Shown here one piece after another: positions 1 to 8,341 of a stretch of 64,000 nt of DNA. The position numbers and the translations under genes were made by a program. The notes beneath the pieces were generated by a model. That model was given only the letters and a program-made list of their open reading frames with translations. It did no database searches and was not told the DNA's origin. Origin of the DNA: Sporobacter sp942492735. Lineage in GTDB: Bacteria; Bacillota; Clostridia; Oscillospirales; Oscillospiraceae. The stretch is taken from NCBI GenBank assembly GCA_942492735.1, contig OW818648.1, forward strand, positions 1,488,001 to 1,552,000. The letters are read 5' to 3'. The stretch's first letter is position 1, and every line of letters starts with the position of its first letter.

Positions 1-77
1 TCATGCCCGCAGGCATCCAGCACGCCGTCGCTGCTGACGGGCGCTTCAAAATGCTGCTGACAGTGATATTTAATTAG
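1..77 (+). CDS. C-terminal end of a cupin-domain protein (partial)
   Basis: An open frame enters from the left edge (codons in phase with position 3) and stops at TAG 75-77. The 24 visible residues contain PAGIQHAVAADGRFKMLL, which reads like the last strands of small cupins: a PAG-x-PHAV turn with the final metal-site histidine, followed by a hydrophobic strand. A strong hairpin terminator follows 14 bases later, supporting a real gene end. The upstream part is outside the window, so length, substrate and start are unknown. The family assignment is inferred from this short motif only. Confidence 0.5.
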   Translation, partial: MPAGIQHAVAADGRFKMLLTVIFN

Positions 78-91
78 TAGCGTAAAATTCG

Positions 92-122
92 CTGGCGGAC
101 GATTTATCGTCCGCCAGTTTTT
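92..122 (+). terminator. Rho-independent terminator after the cupin gene
   Basis: A perfect 12-bp stem (92-103 with 106-117, two-base loop) is followed by a run of T at 118-122. It lies 14 bases after the cupin stop. Its right arm and flank recur near 304-325, so it also belongs to the local repeat family. Confidence 0.7.
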
Positions 123-139
123 GTTATTCGTGGGAGATG

Positions 140-422
140 ATGCGGGTATCGTACTTTGCGAAAACCGTAGCATTGCCGTAGGGGCGCGCATTGCGCGTCT
201 AACCTTGTTGGCGTTACGCGGCACGGGGGACAATCCTCAGTCACCTGCGGGTGACAGCTCCTTTGCCTAAGGAGCCTGAGAGGGATGGCGGGCGATTTGT
301 TTTCGTCCGCCAGTTTTGTTATTCGTAGGGGGCGATGCCCACATCGCCCCGTTAGCCTTGTATCTGAGGCCCCGCCAGAGGTACGTGAAGACGGGGCGAT
401 GTGGGCATCGCCCCCTACGGGA
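140..422. repeat. Mosaic of GC-rich intergenic repeats
   Basis: This gene-free stretch is built of palindromic modules. A GTAGGGGCG-type palindrome lies at about 176-201. A module with CAGTCACCTGCGGGTGACAG lies at about 238-257. An inverted pair occupies 324-352 and 391-420, with arms of about 28 bp beginning CGTAGGGGGCGATG. The segment 304-325 repeats 108-130. Related modules occur at 8342-8430 and 43860-43950. No open frame here looks real. Such modules are common between genes in Clostridia; their function is unknown. Confidence 0.65.
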
Positions 423-450
423 ACGTAAGGTTCGTTAAGATAAAAACCTG

Positions 451-1281
451 TTATGCTTCACCGCTTCTGAAGGCTTCAACCATTGTCCAGGTCAGGCTGA
501 GGGTGGAATCTCCGGGTGGAATATCCTTGCGATGAAACCAGACGCCCTCGGAAAGCTCTTTTGTATCAATCGTCACTGCATCGCTGCCGTCAAGCTCAAC
601 GAAGAACCCGGATAGGAGTGACCCTGAAAAAGCCCAGGGCTGACTTTTATAATACCGGACGTTCTTGACGCGCAGGCCGACCTCTTCCATGACTTCACGC
701 GCAGCGGCCTCTTCGAGTGTCTCGCCGATTTCGACAAAACCGGCGACGAGTGCGTAACGGTTAAAGCCGGCGGCGTATTTGGTGAGCAGGATTCGATCGC
801 CGTCGATTATCCCGACGATGACAACCGGAGCGATTTTCGGATATTCAATCACACCGCAGCTTGGACAGAGCATCGCCCGCTCATCGTGCTTGTGTGACAT
901 AGGAGAAGCACATGCGCCGCAAAAACGGTGTGTGTTGTACCAAAGGGCGAGATGAGATGCCGTAGCGCCCGCAAAAGCCAGCCAGGAAGGCTCAATCTGG
1001 CGGAACACATTTAAGTGCTCATACCGCCATTGCGCTTTCTCTTGAATGTCCTGATTTGATAAGAAAAATGCTGTTTCATCGACAGAAAACAAGTATGTAA
1101 GATCACAACAGGCTTCAGGATACGTCTCGTAAACGGTATAAAACAGCGGCAGAGACAAGTTGCCGCCGTTCTCTACAAAAAGCACCTTGTCTTTTCTGGA
1201 AATGAAAATATAATCCCTTTCGCCAGGCTCTCTCGGAATAAATTCGTTGCGAAAACGATGCGGCTCGATATCCTGAAACAA
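451..1281 (-). CDS. nudC: NudC-type NAD(H) pyrophosphatase / RNA NAD-cap hydrolase (Nudix)
   Basis: This predicted cytoplasmic enzyme of 276 residues hydrolyses NADH to NMNH and AMP, and in characterised relatives also removes NAD caps from RNA. The sequence shows the NudC order: a divergent N-terminal domain, a zinc ribbon (CGAC ... CPSCG), then the Nudix box in the region GFVEIGETLEEAAAREV. The family-specific SQPW-x-FS motif follows (here SQPWAFSGSLL). I chose TTG at 1281 because a GGTGGG ribosome site precedes it and the product then starts with FQDIEPHRF, as NudC proteins usually do. An ATG at 1416 would add 45 residues unlike the family. It is transcribed alone, downstream of and in the same direction as the anti-sigma-like gene. 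Confidence 0.85.
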   Translation of the reverse strand: MFQDIEPHRFRNEFIPREPGERDYIFISRKDKVLFVENGGNLSLPLFYTVYETYPEACCDLTYLFSVDETAFFLSNQDIQEKAQWRYEHLNVFRQIEPSWLAFAGATASHLALWYNTHRFCGACASPMSHKHDERAMLCPSCGVIEYPKIAPVVIVGIIDGDRILLTKYAAGFNRYALVAGFVEIGETLEEAAAREVMEEVGLRVKNVRYYKSQPWAFSGSLLSGFFVELDGSDAVTIDTKELSEGVWFHRKDIPPGDSTLSLTWTMVEAFRSGEA

Positions 1282-1393
1282 ATTAAACACCCACCAGTTT
1301 ATAATTATTTGTCTTAATATATAGCATAAATGAGGAATTAACAAGTACGGGCGTGTAAAAAGACGTAAAGCTGGGTTATACAGGATAAAACCA

Positions 1394-1437
1394 CAGAACA
1401 GAACGCCGATGCGCATGCTCGTCGGCGTTCTGTTCTG
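1394..1437 (-). terminator. Hairpin terminator after the anti-sigma-like gene
   Basis: A 16-bp perfect stem (1394-1409 with 1422-1437) with a 12-base loop lies 18 bases beyond the stop codon of the gene ending at 1455. On the minus strand it is followed by a short TGGTTTTA tract, so termination is likely though the T run is weak. Confidence 0.55.
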
Positions 1438-1454
1438 AATAGTCTCGTTTGTGT

Positions 1455-2558
1455 TCAGCTTATCTGAGTGAAATCAAACATATCGGCAAAACTCTGCAAA
1501 TCCTCCGCTGTGATGCTGCTTGAGCCAAAGCCGCTGTCACCTGTACCCGCAAGCACATTGACAATGACAAAGGAATTCTCACGATCCGTTATGACTAAGG
1601 ACTTCGTTTCGCTCAGAGCCAGTGAAACCTTGACGCCGCTTTTGGTTGTATACTGCCACTGCTGATATGTATCCGCATTGCCGATATTCAAGCAGGGTTC
1701 AGAAAAAGTGCCCTTTACATAGTTGCCGAACTGGTATTCAATGACGGAACTGTTTGCCAATACCGCCTGACCGTCATAATGAAAAGTGCGGTCGTTGTAG
1801 ACATAGCCGCTGTACACCGTGTTGACGCCGCCACCGGACGCCTTTCCAAGAAATTTACCGACCTGGGCTAAGCGGATGAGTTCCTCCGCGTTCTCCGCGA
1901 TGGTGATGGAGGTGTGCAGTGTCAGTCTGTATTTTGCGATGATTTCCTCAAGCTTCTCCGCCATCTCCTGCGAGTAGACCAGGTACATCGGATACTTTTC
2001 TGTGTACTCGTTCGGGTTGTTCCCGACGATGTTCAGGATGCTATGGTCGGTATCGTAGTTTTTGCAGAAAATATTCCACGCCTCGCTGGCCTTGTATTCA
2101 TTGCTGTCGGGATATCCCTGCATCGCGATCAAGTCGACATTTTGGTCGGTTGGTTCAGAATCGCTGCCGTGCAATGCTGTTTCATCACTAACAGGCGCGG
2201 CTGCACCCGAAACGTTGGAAGCGTCTGTATCACCCCCGATAACCATATCCCGGAGACCGAACAAATGCGTCGCGAGCGCCGTGATGCCAAGCGCCATGAT
2301 GAGCGCCGCCGCTGCGGCGATACTAATAAGTCTCTTGATGCTCTTTGGTTTCACCGTGCGACCACCGGAATGCGTTCTATTGCGGGCCGCGATGTCTATC
2401 GGGAACTGCGCCGGCATGACGGCGGCGTCTTCCGTACCGCCCTGCAGACGGAATAAGATAGCCGCAATTTCATCCGCTTTTTCAGTCTCCCCGTTCATGA
2501 CGGCTAAATCCAGCGTATCGATGAGGTGCGAAAGAGTTAGCTCGGTTTTGCTGTTCAT
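1455..2558 (-). CDS. Membrane-anchored anti-sigma-like protein, partner of the adjacent ECF sigma factor
   Basis: 367 residues. The N-terminal 75 residues are cytoplasmic and charged, with a helical HLIDTLDLAVMNGETEKADE segment. A single membrane helix follows (about residues 78-102, rich in A, L and I), then a roughly 260-residue extracellular part with no motif I recognise. The gene lies 66 bases downstream of an ECF sigma factor on the same strand. Small cytoplasmic domain, one helix and external sensor is the usual layout of an anti-sigma factor, so that role is inferred from layout and position. ATG 2558 is preferred over upstream TTG 2570 because GAGG sits seven bases before it. The external domain could sense an envelope signal. 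Confidence 0.6.
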   Translation of the reverse strand: MNSKTELTLSHLIDTLDLAVMNGETEKADEIAAILFRLQGGTEDAAVMPAQFPIDIAARNRTHSGGRTVKPKSIKRLISIAAAAALIMALGITALATHLFGLRDMVIGGDTDASNVSGAAAPVSDETALHGSDSEPTDQNVDLIAMQGYPDSNEYKASEAWNIFCKNYDTDHSILNIVGNNPNEYTEKYPMYLVYSQEMAEKLEEIIAKYRLTLHTSITIAENAEELIRLAQVGKFLGKASGGGVNTVYSGYVYNDRTFHYDGQAVLANSSVIEYQFGNYVKGTFSEPCLNIGNADTYQQWQYTTKSGVKVSLALSETKSLVITDRENSFVIVNVLAGTGDSGFGSSSITAEDLQSFADMFDFTQIS

Positions 2559-2624
2559 ATAAAACCTCAACTTTCATGAGTAGGCGCCTTACACTTATAT
2601 ATATCTGAAATTGCGTGATGTAAC

Positions 2625-3140
2625 TTACATTTCTTCAAGCTTCAAGTCTTTAACAATCCGGAATATCTCCCGCCTGAGCCGGACAAGGCGCATCCGCATT
2701 GCCGGTTCATTGATATCCTGCTCAAGAGCGATCTCATGAATCGGTTTTAGCGTAACGTAACGCGCTTTGTACAGCGCCTGCTGCGTCATATCAAGACGGC
2801 TGATGACGCCTTCTGCATAAACAGTTTCGTCAATCCCTCTGTCCTGGTCGTAAAGCAGCTTATTGCATAAATCCAGATCGCCGTCGGCGGTATTTTCATC
2901 GAGATATTCAGATGTGTAACGCTGCTGCCGTTTCAAGTATGTAAGCGCCATATTGCGCGCGGTCCTGTATAAAAAGGCGGTCGGGTTTTCATGGAGCAGA
3001 AATCCGTCGCCTTTGCAAAATGCCGCCGTAAACACGTCTTGAATCAAATCTTCGGCAGACTCCCTGTTTCCGGTCAGCGCGAAAATATATTTAAATATTC
3101 TGTTGTAATTGTCGCTGCAGAGTTCTTCGAAGCTTTTCAT
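2625..3140 (-). CDS. ECF-type RNA polymerase sigma factor (sigma-70 family)
   Basis: 171 residues, normal for an ECF sigma factor. Region 2 is visible as FEELCSDNYNRIFKYIFAL followed by AEDLIQDVFTAAF and the AFLYRTARNMALTYLKRQ helix. A linker follows, then region 4 (QQALYKARYVTLKPIHEIA ... MRMRLVRLRREI), the helix-turn-helix that reads the -35 element. It directs polymerase to a small stress or envelope regulon and is normally held inactive by the membrane partner encoded just downstream. A GAGG site lies nine bases before ATG 3140. The target promoter is not known. Confidence 0.9.
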   Translation of the reverse strand: MKSFEELCSDNYNRIFKYIFALTGNRESAEDLIQDVFTAAFCKGDGFLLHENPTAFLYRTARNMALTYLKRQQRYTSEYLDENTADGDLDLCNKLLYDQDRGIDETVYAEGVISRLDMTQQALYKARYVTLKPIHEIALEQDINEPAMRMRLVRLRREIFRIVKDLKLEEM

Positions 3141-3159
3141 TCTGTATACCTCTACTCTA

Positions 3160-3188
3160 TTTATACTCTATTCGAGGGATTGTAACAA
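3160..3188 (-). promoter_or_regulatory. Candidate promoter of the ECF sigma operon
   Basis: On the minus strand TTGTTA (3183-3188) and TATAAA (3160-3165) are separated by 17 bases, a good housekeeping-type promoter about 20 bases upstream of the ECF start. Autoregulation by the ECF factor itself cannot be excluded. Confidence 0.5.
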
Positions 3189-3211
3189 AACAATTTTCAA
3201 AATGTCATTAA

Positions 3212-3262
3212 AAAAGCTGCTGTTGTGAAGGACCAAAGGTCCTTTTATAACAGCGGCTTTTA
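3212..3262 (-). terminator. Terminator of the sugar ABC transporter operon
   Basis: A long imperfect stem runs from AAAAGCTGCTGTTGTGAAGGACC to the complementary arm ending GGCTTTT. On the minus strand it is followed by a T run. It lies directly beyond the last gene of the operon (stop at 3295). Confidence 0.75.
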
Positions 3263-3294
3263 GTTTGCTTATACTATGTTATCTCAGAAGCCTG

Positions 3295-4293
3295 TCATTT
3301 GTTTTCGACAGCCTTAACTGCAGTTGGTTTTGCCGGCTCATCCGACAGCGTTATGATAGATTTGCCCGACCTGCGGTTGGCAAGGATCGTCACAAACAGG
3401 ATAAGGAGCAGGAGAATGCCCTCGACAGATTGGGAGATCTGGCTTTGCGACATGCCGATCATTGCCAGCCCGTTGACAATGATTGTGATTGAAAACGACC
3501 CAAGCAGGACCTTATACAGCTTCGCTGAGGTGCCGCCGGTCACAAGAACGCCGCCGAGGAAGATGGCCATCGCAACCTTCATTTCGAAGAAAACGCCCAT
3601 CTGTTGGCTGGTGCCGCCGATGGAGGTGAGCGAAAAGATAGAGCCGAATCCGGCCATCAGGCCGGAAATCGCAAAGGCGGCGACCTTCATGCGCTTTATG
3701 GGCACACCGACGAACTTCGCGGCGGTCTCATTTTCGCCGATGGCTCTGCTGTATCTTCCGACTTTCGTGAACTCAAAAACATAGACCATGATGGCGACGA
3801 TGACGATGAAAAGGGGATACTCGATATAGGGCTTACCCAGAATGAGCAGAGACTCAGGAATATATTGGGTACCGATGACTGTCTGTATAGCGTTGACAAT
3901 GCCGCGCACGCCGATGAGCATCGCAATGCTCAGCATGAAGGACGGGACCTTAAACCGGCTGACCACAACGCCGTTGAACAGCCCAACGATAAGCCCGACC
4001 GCCAGCGCGACCGGAATGATCAGTATGGGGATGCCCGTTGCGATGGAAACCCAGGTGGCGATGACGCCCGACAAAGCGAGGTTGACGCCAACGGAGAGGT
4101 CGATACTTCCCTGCGCCACCACAAACAGCGCGCCGCAGCCGACGACGATTGTCATCAGGGACTGATCCAGAAGGAGGCTGAGGTTGAACGACGTGAGCAT
4201 TCTGCCTTTACTTGCAATCGTAAAGAACGCGAAGATGACAATAAATGCCGCAAACGGAACAATGTCTTGAAGGGGTATATTCTTCTTTTTCAT
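3295..4293 (-). CDS. Sugar ABC transporter permease (RbsC/BPD_transp_2 family)
   Basis: 332 residues with about nine to ten hydrophobic segments. Family signatures include GSIDLSVGVNLALSG after the second helix, and the ETAAKFVGVP-x-KRMK cytoplasmic loop that contacts the ATPase (EAA-like loop). It is one of two membrane subunits of a ribose/galactose-type importer and is the last gene of the operon. Its start overlaps the ATPase stop by one base (ATG/TGA at 4293), indicating translational coupling. The C-terminal tail of about 20 residues is charged and cytoplasmic. The sugar is not predictable. Confidence 0.88.
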   Translation of the reverse strand: MKKKNIPLQDIVPFAAFIVIFAFFTIASKGRMLTSFNLSLLLDQSLMTIVVGCGALFVVAQGSIDLSVGVNLALSGVIATWVSIATGIPILIIPVALAVGLIVGLFNGVVVSRFKVPSFMLSIAMLIGVRGIVNAIQTVIGTQYIPESLLILGKPYIEYPLFIVIVAIMVYVFEFTKVGRYSRAIGENETAAKFVGVPIKRMKVAAFAISGLMAGFGSIFSLTSIGGTSQQMGVFFEMKVAMAIFLGGVLVTGGTSAKLYKVLLGSFSITIIVNGLAMIGMSQSQISQSVEGILLLLILFVTILANRRSGKSIITLSDEPAKPTAVKAVENK

Positions 4294-5798
4294 TATATCA
4301 TGACTCCTATGACGGATTGTTCTGTAAAGTCTTCGTCTCTTCGGATAACGCCTGTAATCCTGCCGTCTTTCATGATGATCAGTCTGTCGGCCATACCGAG
4401 GACCTCCGTCAGCTCGTCGGAAATCAGGAGGATCGCAATGCCGTCCTTCTTTGCTTCTTTCATCAGGGCATAAATATACGCCTTTACGCCGACATCAACG
4501 CCGCGCGTCGGGCAATCGAGGATCAGGAGCTTCAGGTCCTTGGCCAGCCAGCGCCCGAGATTAACCTTTTGCTTGTTGCCGCCGGAGAGCGCATCCATAG
4601 CCTGATGAATGCCCGTGCACTTGACTGAGAGCTTCTGCGTCATCTCGGAGGCCAGCTTCTTCAGCTTCCCGGGAGCGAGATAATTGGCGCTGCCTCGGAG
4701 CTCGTTCAGTGAGGGCAAGGCGAGATTGTCAAGGATGCTGGCGTGGATCATGAGAGCTTCGCTATCCCTGTCCTTCGGCACATAGGCCATATTATTCCCG
4801 AGAGCCTCGGTTGCATTTTTAATATATAGGTCTTTTGGTTTCAGATAAACAGTACCGTGCGTTATCTTTGAAAGACCATATACGGCCTTACCTACAGTAT
4901 GGATGCCGGAGTCGCTCAGACCCACGAAACCAAGGATCTCACCCTCGTGGATATCAAAAGACACATCCTCGATTTCATTTGTGACCGACAGATTACTGAC
5001 ACGCAGAACGACCTCGTCTTGATAGTCTGGTTTCATATCGGCGCGGTAATATTCACCGCTGATTTCGCGCCCGACCATCATCTGCTTAATCTCTTCCGGC
5101 GTCGTTTGAGATGACAGCACCTCGCCGACAACCGCGCCATCCCGTAAAACGGTGATCGTATCGGTTATTTTAATCATTTCCTCGACATCGTGCGTGATGA
5201 CTATAATCGAGCGGCCCATCGATTTAAGTTTGCTCATCAGATTGTAGAGCTTTTCTCTGTTGTTCATGGAGAGCGATTGTGTAATCTCGTCGAGCAGCAG
5301 GATCTCGGGGTCTACCGACAATGCTCTTGCGAGCTCTATGATTTTCCTTGTCTCGACCATCATGCCGTCCGTCAGCATGCTCATGGGCACCTTTGGCAGA
5401 TCCCACTTTTCAAATTGCTCCGCGGCCGCTTTGTTGAGTTTCTTTAAGTTGACGATGCCGTTTTTCGTGAACTGGCCGGTTCTGCCCAAAAAGACGTTCA
5501 CGCCGGCCGGCAGGCTGCCGACAACACCCAGCTCCTGCATGACCATGGAGATTCCGGAGTGGTTGGCATCAATCGGGCTGTGCGGACTGTATTCCTTCCC
5601 GCCAAGCAGCATCTCACCGGAATCGCGGGTGTGCATCCCGGCGATTTGGGAAATGAGCGTTGATTTTCCGGAACCGTTTTCTCCGATAAGCCCCTTGATT
5701 TCTCCCTTTTTCAGACTGAAATCGATATCTTTGTTGGCGTGCGTCGGGCCGAAATATTTGTTGAGGCCTTTGATTTCGAGAATTGTTTCTGTGGTCAT
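4293..5798 (-). CDS. Sugar ABC transporter double ATPase (RbsA/MglA family), second domain degenerate
   Basis: 501 residues containing two fused ABC domains that power the flanking permeases. Domain 1 has an intact Walker A (GENGSGKST), Q-loop (MVMQELG), Walker B with catalytic glutamate (LLLDEITQSL) and H-loop (VITHD). Its signature is degenerate (LTDGMMVETRK instead of LS-x-x-QQQ). Domain 2 has a good signature (LSGGNKQKV), but Walker A is replaced by GLSDSGIHTVGKA. Walker B reads LLILDCPTRG, with Cys where Glu is expected. Domain 2 is therefore probably unable to hydrolyse ATP. Overlaps of four bases upstream and one downstream tie it to both permeases. Confidence 0.88.
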   Translation of the reverse strand: MTTETILEIKGLNKYFGPTHANKDIDFSLKKGEIKGLIGENGSGKSTLISQIAGMHTRDSGEMLLGGKEYSPHSPIDANHSGISMVMQELGVVGSLPAGVNVFLGRTGQFTKNGIVNLKKLNKAAAEQFEKWDLPKVPMSMLTDGMMVETRKIIELARALSVDPEILLLDEITQSLSMNNREKLYNLMSKLKSMGRSIIVITHDVEEMIKITDTITVLRDGAVVGEVLSSQTTPEEIKQMMVGREISGEYYRADMKPDYQDEVVLRVSNLSVTNEIEDVSFDIHEGEILGFVGLSDSGIHTVGKAVYGLSKITHGTVYLKPKDLYIKNATEALGNNMAYVPKDRDSEALMIHASILDNLALPSLNELRGSANYLAPGKLKKLASEMTQKLSVKCTGIHQAMDALSGGNKQKVNLGRWLAKDLKLLILDCPTRGVDVGVKAYIYALMKEAKKDGIAILLISDELTEVLGMADRLIIMKDGRITGVIRRDEDFTEQSVIGVMI

Positions 5799-6781
5799 TT
5801 TACAACCCCCTTGATGGCTCTCTGCCCGAAGATGCCGAACGCAATGAGGAAGGCACCCAGGAAAACCTCCTGCATTGTACCCGAGGGCACGCCTAAAATT
5901 GTCAGCAGATTAAAGACCGCATAAATGATGACCGCGCAAATCGGCACGGCGATGATGATATTGAGCCGTTTTTGCAGGATCTGAGCCAGCAGGACAATCG
6001 CGAGAGGCTGAATAACCATATAAATGCTCGTCAGGCCTGTCTTGACAGTCGTCCGGCCGGAAGAGCTCTGCTGTACAAAAGAAGCAATCCCAATGAAAAT
6101 CCCGCAGATTAAGCCGACCCAGAGGAGCGTTTTCAGGATGTTGATCCCGAGCGCCTTTGCGACCTCCTTATTACCACCGAGCGCCCTGATGTTCAGGCCG
6201 ACCGATGTCCTGTTGTATATAAAATAAGCGGCGACCAGTCCCACAACCAAAAGCACGATGCTCCACGGCAGTTCCCCCAGCAGCCTATAATCCCGGTTCA
6301 GCTCGGCGTCAATGAGCGGTTTTGTCATTTTACCGGACTTCAGGAAAACGGCGATGGCTTCATAAATCATCGCCAGCGCAATACCGGCAATCCATGACGG
6401 TATTTTTGTAAAGGCAAATATGTTGAAGTTTATGAATATCAGCAGTGTCCCAACGACCAGACCGCCGAGAATGACGCCCGGATACCCGAACCAGTTGCCG
6501 AAGATACCGGCCGCGAAAGAGCCGAGCACCAGAATTCCGCCGACGGACAGATCCGTATAGCCGCAAGCGAACAGGAAACATAGTCCCCATGCGATAAATG
6601 TGGGCCAAACCGTATGCGAAATAATGACGCCGATATTGGATGCCTCAAGGAATCTGCCGCCGGCGATAAAATTGAAAATAATCGATATGACTGCGATGCC
6701 GGCGATAAGGATCACAAAAAAGACAACCGGACGGTGATTTTTTTCTTGTGCCGTATCTTTTTTTGATTGTAATGTTTGCAT
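5795..6781 (-). CDS. Sugar ABC transporter permease (RbsC/BPD_transp_2 family)
   Basis: 328 residues, first permease of the operon. A charged cytoplasmic N-terminus (about 22 residues) precedes eight to ten membrane helices. Family features are CGYTDLSVGGILVLG and the loop EVAKALGINILK. It pairs with the permease ending at 3295, so the importer has a heterodimeric membrane part. The stop overlaps the ATPase start by four bases (ATGA). AGAGGT lies ten bases before ATG 6781. It is separated from the binding-protein gene by a 169-base spacer holding a large hairpin, which probably lowers its expression relative to the binding protein. Confidence 0.88.
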   Translation of the reverse strand: MQTLQSKKDTAQEKNHRPVVFFVILIAGIAVISIIFNFIAGGRFLEASNIGVIISHTVWPTFIAWGLCFLFACGYTDLSVGGILVLGSFAAGIFGNWFGYPGVILGGLVVGTLLIFINFNIFAFTKIPSWIAGIALAMIYEAIAVFLKSGKMTKPLIDAELNRDYRLLGELPWSIVLLVVGLVAAYFIYNRTSVGLNIRALGGNKEVAKALGINILKTLLWVGLICGIFIGIASFVQQSSSGRTTVKTGLTSIYMVIQPLAIVLLAQILQKRLNIIIAVPICAVIIYAVFNLLTILGVPSGTMQEVFLGAFLIAFGIFGQRAIKGVVK

Positions 6782-6839
6782 GACCGCATTACCTCTTTTT
6801 CTGCTGATATAAAACGAAGGATCAAATTAAAGCATTATT

Positions 6840-6901
6840 CCGAAACAGCTCTGCCGAAGCCACCCGCATTTGCATGCGGGTGGCTGGACAGGCTGTTTCG
6901 G
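6840..6901 (-). promoter_or_regulatory. Intercistronic hairpin between binding-protein and permease genes
   Basis: Outer arms (CCGAAACAGC and complement) and inner arms (GCCACCCGCAT and complement, four-base loop) form one long interrupted stem. No T run follows on the minus strand. In solute-binding-protein operons such structures usually stabilise the upstream mRNA or partly stop transcription, so more binding protein than membrane parts is made. Confidence 0.55.
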
Positions 6902-6950
6902 CCATTGGTGTGTTGTCGCGATGTTATTTATGCTTTGTTTATGGTGCTGC

Positions 6951-8111
6951 TTAGCCGACTGTTGGCAGATTGTGGTCTTTGAGGAGTTCGTTCAGTGTGA
7001 GTCCGCTTTTGATCAGATCTGCATACGTCTGATAGGTGACGTCCTTATTGAACCGGTAGCAGAGGCTCTTCAGAACGTCCTCAGTGATGGGGTGAGCACC
7101 CTCTGTGTAGAAAATTGAGAGATAGGCGTCGACATTGTCTTTGTTGACGATGAACGGAATCGTCTGGAAACGGGGCGGTTTGCCGTTTGCGTCAAGAATC
7201 TGATGGCCGTCGAGGTAGTTCAGCAGCAGTGTTGGCGCGATAGCCGCGGCCAGGCCGATGCCGTCATTTGCTTGCTCGATGAGGCCTTCCTTTATGTAGT
7301 CCGCCGTCGTCTTATCGACGCAGGACGCGTAGACTTTCATATCACCTGTCAAGCCGAGTTTTTCAATCGCGGCGACCGGCGCGGGCGCATAGTCACCGAC
7401 GAGAGCATAAACCATATCGGCATCCTTATGGGCGGAGATCATATCCTCGGCCTTTGTGGCGCTCTCTGAAGGATCGGTGCAGCGGGCTTCGGCGATAACC
7501 GTTCCGCCCTTGGCTGTAAATTCGTCCGTAAAGCCTTTGACGCGCTGATCCATGTTGTTGTCGCCGATGTTGCCGCCGATGATGAGCGCCGTTTTGCAGC
7601 CGTCCTCGATGGCGAGTCCTGCGATTACTTTGCCGTCGTAGATCATATCGGAGTCAATTGCGCCGACATAATAGGGGTTGCTTGCTGCGATCTTGTCGCG
7701 GTCAACGTCATTGCCAATGAAGACGTCCATGACGAAGGGGACCTTCGCGTCCTGACATTGCTGGGCCATCTGAGGAAATGTCGTGACGGCGGAGGCCTGC
7801 ATGACGATACCGGCGACGCCAGACGAGCAGAAGTTCTGGATGTTCGCTAATTCTTTTTCAGAGGTGAAGTCGTCGCTCGCTCTTGTATCCGTCATGCCGA
7901 TGGTCTTGATGGCATATTCAGCCTCATCGCCGAAAAGGTCCAGAATCGGAACGCCGGAACCCCAGGTGTTGACGCCGAAATTATATGTCTTTGTCAAATC
8001 AGCCGAAGGCGCGGAGGCTGCTGGTTTAGCGGCGCAGCCGGATGCGACGAGCGAAATGGCTGTGATGACGGCAATAAGCAGTGCAATCTTTCTTGTAAAA
8101 CCTTTTAACAT
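6951..8111 (-). CDS. Sugar-binding lipoprotein of the ABC importer (Peripla_BP_4-like)
   Basis: 386 residues. A lipoprotein signal (positive MLKGFTRK, hydrophobic core, lipobox LVASGC) is followed by a low-complexity AAKPAASAPSAD linker. Two alternating domains of the ribose-binding fold come next, with strands such as YNFGVNTWGSG, SSGVAGIVMQAS, KVPFVMDVFIG, and KTALIIGGNIGDNNMDQR near the hinge. It captures the substrate outside the membrane and docks on the two permeases. ATG 8111 was chosen because GGAGGG lies eight bases upstream and it gives a proper signal peptide. The start overlaps a small upstream ORF. Confidence 0.88.
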   Translation of the reverse strand: MLKGFTRKIALLIAVITAISLVASGCAAKPAASAPSADLTKTYNFGVNTWGSGVPILDLFGDEAEYAIKTIGMTDTRASDDFTSEKELANIQNFCSSGVAGIVMQASAVTTFPQMAQQCQDAKVPFVMDVFIGNDVDRDKIAASNPYYVGAIDSDMIYDGKVIAGLAIEDGCKTALIIGGNIGDNNMDQRVKGFTDEFTAKGGTVIAEARCTDPSESATKAEDMISAHKDADMVYALVGDYAPAPVAAIEKLGLTGDMKVYASCVDKTTADYIKEGLIEQANDGIGLAAAIAPTLLLNYLDGHQILDANGKPPRFQTIPFIVNKDNVDAYLSIFYTEGAHPITEDVLKSLCYRFNKDVTYQTYADLIKSGLTLNELLKDHNLPTVG

Positions 8112-8164
8112 TGATAGTTCCCTCCAAGTATTATTATGAGTTTCGTAAGGCATTTCTTTTTCAC
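8105..8164 (-). CDS. Possible 19-residue leader peptide overlapping the binding-protein start
   Basis: GTG at 8164 is preceded by a strong CGGAGGTGG ribosome site. The frame encodes MKKKCLTKLIIILGGNYQC and stops at TAA 8107-8105, which overlaps the ATG of the binding-protein gene (8111-8109). It lies within the leader transcribed from the promoter at 8208-8236. Its internal GGAGGG is the ribosome site of the main gene. The geometry suggests translational coupling or control by leader translation. No family is recognised, and chance cannot be ruled out. Confidence 0.35.
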   Translation of the reverse strand: MKKKCLTKLIIILGGNYQC

Positions 8165-8207
8165 GTACCACCTCCGATGAAAATAAACACATACGATGAT
8201 GTGGGTT

Positions 8208-8236
8208 ATTTTACATCAAAAAGTATATATTGACAA
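8208..8236 (-). promoter_or_regulatory. Promoter of the sugar ABC operon
   Basis: On the minus strand TTGTCA (8231-8236) and TAAAAT (8208-8213) are separated by exactly 17 bases. This lies about 45 bases upstream of the possible leader ORF and about 97 bases upstream of the binding-protein ATG. No clear operator palindrome overlaps it. Confidence 0.6.
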
Positions 8237-8341
8237 GAGTCCGCGTGCCGGTGATTACAATTTTTTATACATGGGATACTACATAAATATTCACATATCT
8301 ATTGACAAATGCGCCGATATGGTTCTCGGAGACGCATATCA

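Noticed and set aside
3604..4473. 289-codon open frame on the plus strand
   Set aside because: Antisense to a sugar permease and ATPase with clear motifs; the product is His/Asp/Arg-rich and not protein-like.
8230..8261. Plus-strand TTGACA promoter
   Set aside because: The only -10 candidate, TACAAT, is 20 bases away, and the same bases form a good minus-strand promoter.
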